NCBI GenBank assembly: GCA_031413115.1
Contig: JANOEH010000087.1
Coordinates: 1-19,379, forward strand
Direction of reading: 5' to 3'
Source: JANPEF01 sp031413115
GTDB lineage: Bacteria; Eisenbacteria; RBG-16-71-46; DASYSL01
DNA length: 19,379 nucleotides
Shown piece by piece: positions 15,701 to 19,379 of this stretch. The notes beneath the pieces are model-generated. The model made no database searches. It saw nothing but the letters and a program-made list of their open reading frames with translations, and was not told the DNA's origin. Positions within the stretch are counted from its first letter, which is position 1; each line of letters opens with the position of its first letter. A program made the translations under genes and the position numbers.

Positions 15701-15783
15701 GGGGGGCTCTCCGGGCAGGTGGGGGGAGCACGAACCGGCGAGCGAGGATAGCACGCGCGCACGGCCGCGTCCCGCGGCCATCT
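15701..15783 (-). promoter_or_regulatory. Gap before the CHAT gene: hairpin and possible weak promoter
   Basis: Four nt after the stop of the BNR-like gene, GGCCGCG (15763-15769) and CGCGGCC (15773-15779) form a 7-bp hairpin with a 3-nt loop but no T-run, so termination would be partial at best. Downstream, TGCTATCCT (15745-15753, minus strand) resembles an extended -10 element, but there is no matching -35. The GGAGAG ribosome-binding site is at 15707-15712. Whether the CHAT cluster has its own start or is read through from the BNR gene cannot be settled by eye. Confidence 0.35.
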
Positions 15784-17754
15784 CTAGCGCAGGAGGACCA
15801 GCCTCTGCTCCCTCGTCTGGACCTTGCCACCGGCGCGAACGGTCAGGCGGGCGAAGTAGATGCCCGCCGCGGCCGCCCCGGCGCCCGTCGCACCGGTCCC
15901 GTTCCAATGCGCCGCGTGCGTCCCCGGCACCTGTTCACCCCGCGCCAGCGTCGCGACCCGTCGTCCGCGCAGGTCGTAGATCGCGAGGTCCACCTCGGCC
16001 GGGGCGGGCAGGGTGAACGTGAACGATGTCGCCCCTGCGCTCGGGTTCGGGCGCGGGGCCGAGAGCGCGACGGCGCCCGCGGCGCCGCCCGGCTCGACCC
16101 CGACCAGGGCATGCACGCGCAGGTACTTCGTGCAGGAGTGCGAGCGGACGTGATCCCGGGCGTTGGGGAACAGCGTGACTACAGCATCAGCCGCGCTATC
16201 CGGTACGGTGATCGTGTATGTCACGTCGGCGAACGAATTGGCGGGAACGACGACCGTGGCGGGCACGAGCCCATCCGTCCACGGGCGATTGCTGCCGACG
16301 ATGTACGAGTACTCGTCGGCGAACAGCGCATTCCAGTTCGCGATGCGCCACTCGACCTGCACGGCATCTCCCGCCGTCGCCTCGAGCGTGTCGCCGCAAC
16401 CCTCGGTCAGCTCGAAGCCGCCGGCGACGAACGTGCGCGCGTAGACGTCTGGATCGGTCCCGCGATGGTCGGACCAGGCGAACGTGACTCGCCCCGCGGA
16501 CGCCGCGGCGGCGCTTTGCCAGCCCATTCCGCCGAAATTCGAGGCGACGCTGTCCCAATCGGTCGTCGCGGAGGCAAGCGGTTCCGGCTCGCTCGCCATC
16601 GCGCCCATGTTCCACAGGCGCGTGACCATGTACTTGGACACGCTGTCGGGATCGAACGGCTGGAAGTCGTGCCAGCCCAGGTAGAAGTAGCCGTCGTCGG
16701 CCATCGTCACGGCCGGGTGCACCTCGTAGGAATACGGCAGGCGCGGCAGCATCGAGCCGAACGTGTTCCACGCCGTCCCCGCGCAGCAATCGGAGTTGAA
16801 GAAGACTTCGCTCGGGTCGAGCAGCGGCCCGTAGAAGTGGGTGGAAGGCCAGAACGCCAGCCGCGTCGCCGGAAAGTCGAGCGAGTGCCTGGCAATCAAC
16901 AGAGTCATGCGCTGGCTGAGCCGGGTCGGGCTCCCCGGGCTGTCCGCACTGAAGCCGATCTGGCCGATGAGTTCCTCGGGGCCGAAAGTCAGGCCACCGT
17001 CGTGCGATGTGCGGGTGACGATGTCGCTGGGAGGATCGAACTGTCCCGCGGCCCCCGTGAACCACCCGGCGACCACCATGCCGTTTGGCCCCGCGGCGAG
17101 CGTCGGGCCGGTGTGGTAGCGACCGACCGGATTGGTGACGGCGATGTCCTGGGACGTGGCCGACCCGGCGTCCTGCGCGACCCGGTAGAGCCGCGGTCTC
17201 TGGACGCCGCTGTCGAAGTACTGCGTGAGCAGCACGTGCGCCACTCCGGTTCCGTCCCCGGTCGCCAGGGCGAGCGTGGGCACGATGATGCTCGAGCCCT
17301 GGTAGAGGAAGAGCTCGAGGGGCTCGCGCCACGAGATGAGGCCGTTGCCCTGCACCGTCCCGTTCGTGACATAGACGCCGACCCGTGGCCCTGGAACCCC
17401 GATCGTGCGCGCGTAGCCCACCATCCACAGCTGTCCCGTGTTCTCGTCATAGGCGATGTGCCCATCGGGTCGCCAGTACCAGTTCGACGGCAGCCCGGGC
17501 AACGGGATGTTTTGATAGCCCTCCCCGCCATTCTGGGACAGCGCGAGCCGGACCATGTCGACCGCCGTCGTCGTGTCCGCGCGATCGTAGGAGAGGACGT
17601 AGGTGCGCAGCTGCGCCATCGCGACCGACGGCGAGTGCTGGGTGCCCGGGACTAGGCCATGGACCCGGACGTCGGCCATGGTCGGCACGGACATCGTCGT
17701 GGCGGCAATCGCCCCGCAGAGAACGAGGGCAGACAAGAAGATGGAGCGGCGCAT
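15784..17754 (-). CDS. Secreted BNR/sialidase-like beta-propeller protein with FlgD-like C-terminal domain
   Basis: 656 residues. The start at 17754 has GAGGT 5 nt upstream and opens a signal peptide (MRRSIFLSALVLCGAIAATT..., cut after PTMA, residue 27); a start at 17793 would only add a basic extension. An Asp-box, TSHDGGLTFG (~248-257), and AWSDHRGTDPDVYARTF (~423-439), a pattern common in BNR/sialidase-fold exoproteins, indicate a beta-propeller over ~30-440. A beta-sandwich segment (~445-550, 'VEWRIANWNALFADEYSY') follows. From ~565 the FlgD-Ig-like end reads APRPNPSAG ... IYDLRGRRVATLARG ... GIYFARL. Catalytic Arg triad and Tyr of true sialidases were not identified, so glycosidase activity is not claimed. 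It lies downstream of the sigma54-type regulator with a palindrome-rich gap between, which suggests it may be its target. Confidence 0.8.
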   Translation of the reverse strand: MRRSIFLSALVLCGAIAATTMSVPTMADVRVHGLVPGTQHSPSVAMAQLRTYVLSYDRADTTTAVDMVRLALSQNGGEGYQNIPLPGLPSNWYWRPDGHIAYDENTGQLWMVGYARTIGVPGPRVGVYVTNGTVQGNGLISWREPLELFLYQGSSIIVPTLALATGDGTGVAHVLLTQYFDSGVQRPRLYRVAQDAGSATSQDIAVTNPVGRYHTGPTLAAGPNGMVVAGWFTGAAGQFDPPSDIVTRTSHDGGLTFGPEELIGQIGFSADSPGSPTRLSQRMTLLIARHSLDFPATRLAFWPSTHFYGPLLDPSEVFFNSDCCAGTAWNTFGSMLPRLPYSYEVHPAVTMADDGYFYLGWHDFQPFDPDSVSKYMVTRLWNMGAMASEPEPLASATTDWDSVASNFGGMGWQSAAAASAGRVTFAWSDHRGTDPDVYARTFVAGGFELTEGCGDTLEATAGDAVQVEWRIANWNALFADEYSYIVGSNRPWTDGLVPATVVVPANSFADVTYTITVPDSAADAVVTLFPNARDHVRSHSCTKYLRVHALVGVEPGGAAGAVALSAPRPNPSAGATSFTFTLPAPAEVDLAIYDLRGRRVATLARGEQVPGTHAAHWNGTGATGAGAAAAGIYFARLTVRAGGKVQTREQRLVLLR

Positions 17755-17855
17755 GGCGTACCTCGTCCGAAGGGTCCGGGACCGGTGCTGCAACCGAAGC
17801 CGGGAAATCGGGGGCTTCCTCGAATGAGACGATACGGGGGGAGATTTGTCAGGCG

Positions 17856-17917
17856 CAGCCCACTTTCAGCCCAATTCACCTATCTCAGGCAAGGCCAATT
17901 GGGCTGCAGCCCAATTG
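17856..17917. promoter_or_regulatory. Operator-like cluster: 22-bp palindrome plus two direct half-sites
   Basis: CAATTGGGCTG (17896-17906) and CAGCCCAATTG (17907-17917) join into a perfect 22-bp palindrome with no spacer. The same half-site occurs again as CAGCCCAATT (17867-17876) and CAGCCCACTT (17856-17865), starts 11 bp apart, about one helical turn. The group lies 100-160 bp upstream of the BNR gene start, a typical enhancer distance, and just after the regulator's stop. It fits a dimeric DNA-binding protein such as the Fis-HTH activator encoded next to it. Confidence 0.6.
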
Positions 17918-17936
17918 ACTCGCACCAGTGCGAGTC
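17917..17936 (-). terminator. Second palindrome abutting the first, possible terminator or operator
   Basis: GACTCGCAC (17917-17925) and GTGCGAGTC (17928-17936) are perfectly complementary with only CA between. It starts 10 nt after the regulator's TGA (17947-17949) on the minus strand and shares base 17917 with the neighbouring 22-bp palindrome. As RNA it would fold as a 7-bp stem with a 6-nt loop. No T-run follows, so a terminator function is possible but not typical; a binding site is the alternative. Confidence 0.45.
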
Positions 17937-17946
17937 GTTCGGGCAG

Positions 17947-19379
17947 TCAGGGCTTCTGGACGGCGATTCCCATGCGCTGCATCTTGGCGATGAGGGTCGT
18001 GCGGCTGGTGCCCAGCGAGTTGGCGGCCCGCTGCTTGTTCCAATTGTGGGAATGGAGGGCGTCGAGCACGCGGCGGCGTTCCTCGGCCTCGAGCGCCTCG
18101 GGCAACGAGCGCGGCCGCGGTCCACCCTCGAGAAGGAACGGCAAGCGGCGCAGCTCGGCGCCATCGGCGGTCAGGGCGACCAGCCGCTCCATGACGAGGC
18201 GAATCTCGCGCACGTTTCCCGGCCACGAGTGGCCGGCCATCTCCTCGCGCAACTCGGGCGTGAGGGTGATCGTCTTCTCCTGCTCCCGCGCGAACTTCGC
18301 GAGGAAGTGATCGATCAGCAGCTTCGCATCCTCGGGACGCTCCCGCACCGGCGAGAGCTGGACGACGTACCCCGCCAGGCGATGGTACAGGTCGAGCCGG
18401 AACTCTCCCGCGGCCACCATCGCCCGGAGCCCGCGGTGCGTCGCCGCGACCACGCGCACGTCGACGACGCGCGCCGTGTTCTCGCCCAGCCGCCGCACTT
18501 CGCCGCCTTCGAGCGCCCGCAGCAGTCGCGCCTGCGCCTTGAACGGCATGTCGCCGATCTCGTCGAGGAACAGCGTGCCCTGATGCGCGAACTCGAACAG
18601 CCCGACGCGCTCGCGATCGGCACCCGTGTACGCCCCACGCGCATGGCCGAACAGCTCGCCCTCGATGAGGTCGCCCGGGAACGCGCTGCAGTTGATCGGC
18701 ACGAACGGCCCTGTGCGACCGCTCTGGATGTGCACGGCCTGCGCGATGAGTTCCTTGCCGGTGCCGCTTTCGCCCAGCACGAGAATATTCAGCCGCCGTG
18801 GTGCCAGCGAGCGCACGATCCCCAGCATCTGCTTGGTCGCCGAATCGACGGTGAGAAAGCCGGGGATGATGGGCTCGGCGGACTCGATCGGGCGGGTCGT
18901 GGGGCGCTTGGTGCGCGGCTTGGCGGGCTCCGTGGTTGGCCTTGTCGCGTCGGCGCCCCCGGAGATCTCCGCGAGCACATTGGAGGCCTCGGCGATCAGG
19001 TGCTCGGCCCCGATGCGCTGGAACAGCCGGTGCGACTCGGCCGCGAGCGTCATCGCGTCGACGCGCCGCCCCTCGGCGAGCGCATGTCGCGCCAGGGCGA
19101 GGGAGGCACGCGCGAGCCCGTGGTCGTCGCCGATGGTCGTTGCAGTCTCTAGTGCCTCGTGCAGGCTGGCGGCTTCGTCCTGCGATCGCTGAAGCGCATT
19201 CAAGACCAGCGCGTATACCCTAAGCGAAGTGGCAAGCTCGAAGAGATCTCCCTGCCGACGCGCAATCCGGATTGACTCCTCGATTGATGCGCACGCCGAT
19301 TCTAGATTACCGAGGGCCAACTCAGCTGCGGCAAGTCCCCGCAAGCACTCAAGTACCAGATCAGTACCGTCGCCTTGGG
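17947..19379 (-). CDS. TPR-sigma54 AAA+ activator-Fis HTH regulator (5' end outside window)
   Basis: The frame is open through the right edge (reading QGDGTDLVLECLRGL... before a TTG at 19344), so the start is not in the window. The visible N-terminal part is TPR-like helical repeats (GNLESACASIEESIRIARRQ, ARASLALARHALAEG). A Pro/Thr/basic linker leads to the AAA+ sigma54-interaction domain: Walker A GESGTGKE (18751-18774), sigma54-contact loop GAYTGA (18619-18636; the usual form is GAFTGA), Walker B LFLDEIGDM, and FRLDLYHRL with the Arg finger. The end is a Fis-type HTH: RRVLDALHSHNWNKQRAANS then LGTSRTTLIAKMQRMGI. No response-regulator receiver domain is seen, so the TPR part is the likely sensor. 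It needs RpoN to act and probably binds the palindromes just downstream. Confidence 0.93.
   Translation of the reverse strand, partial: QGDGTDLVLECLRGLAAAELALGNLESACASIEESIRIARRQGDLFELATSLRVYALVLNALQRSQDEAASLHEALETATTIGDDHGLARASLALARHALAEGRRVDAMTLAAESHRLFQRIGAEHLIAEASNVLAEISGGADATRPTTEPAKPRTKRPTTRPIESAEPIIPGFLTVDSATKQMLGIVRSLAPRRLNILVLGESGTGKELIAQAVHIQSGRTGPFVPINCSAFPGDLIEGELFGHARGAYTGADRERVGLFEFAHQGTLFLDEIGDMPFKAQARLLRALEGGEVRRLGENTARVVDVRVVAATHRGLRAMVAAGEFRLDLYHRLAGYVVQLSPVRERPEDAKLLIDHFLAKFAREQEKTITLTPELREEMAGHSWPGNVREIRLVMERLVALTADGAELRRLPFLLEGGPRPRSLPEALEAEERRRVLDALHSHNWNKQRAANSLGTSRTTLIAKMQRMGIAVQKP

Noticed and set aside
15688..17655. 655-codon plus-strand frame opposite the BNR-like gene
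   Set aside because: Antisense shadow; the minus strand has a signal peptide, Asp-box and FlgD-like end.
15784..17754. Functional sialidase
   Set aside because: One clear Asp-box and a BNR-style motif show the fold, but I could not place the Arg triad, the Asp acid or the nucleophile Tyr pair.
17755..17946. Sigma54 -24/-12 promoter for the BNR-like gene
   Set aside because: Several GG/GC pairs exist, but none has the TGGCAC-N5-TTGC form with the right spacing.

Overview
The window is GC-rich, tightly packed DNA from a diderm (outer-membrane) bacterium. It contains an OmpA-type peptidoglycan-binding protein, several signal peptides, and four large exported proteins that share a C-terminal FlgD-Ig / type IX-sorting-like domain (consensus around 'GRLVR...W(D/N)...G(I/L)YF'). 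That mix of high GC, many proteins with this C-terminal domain, Kelch and BNR-type propellers and TPR proteins fits FCB-type uncultured phyla such as Candidatus Eisenbacteria. This assignment is inference from style, not from a marker gene.

Layout. (1) 1-2499: a terminator-like hairpin, an orphan remnant of a FlgD-like C-terminal domain on the minus strand, then a secreted M1 metallopeptidase on the plus strand. (2) 2500-4208: a good sigma70-type promoter and a secreted six-repeat Kelch protein, ending at a perfect 14-bp hairpin shared with the convergent gene. (3) 4232-15700, minus strand: six genes in a row with gaps of 12 to 37 nt or a 4-nt overlap. In transcription order they are an exported TPR-CHAT caspase-like peptidase, an ECF sigma factor, a single-pass membrane protein with an extracytoplasmic FN3-like domain (anti-sigma position), an OmpA-family protein, a large secreted protein with PPC-like segments and a FlgD-like end, and a SWIM/SNF2 helicase. 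(4) 15784-17754, minus: a secreted BNR/sialidase-like propeller protein. (5) 17947 to the right edge, minus: a TPR-sigma54 AAA+ activator-Fis HTH protein, cut by the window end. Between (4) and (5) lie two abutting palindromes and repeated half-sites that look like an operator.

Working hypothesis. The centre of interest is the CHAT-sigma-membrane protein-OmpA-secreted protein cluster. An exported caspase-like peptidase, a sigma factor and a membrane protein whose sensor part lies in the same compartment as the peptidase together suggest a surface-stress or surface-signal circuit, in which CHAT cleavage of the membrane protein could release the sigma factor. The logic resembles type III-E CRISPR, where TPR-CHAT cleaves Csx30, a partner of a RpoE-like sigma factor, but the compartment differs and there is no CRISPR component here. 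The idea rests on gene order, signal peptides and motifs only.
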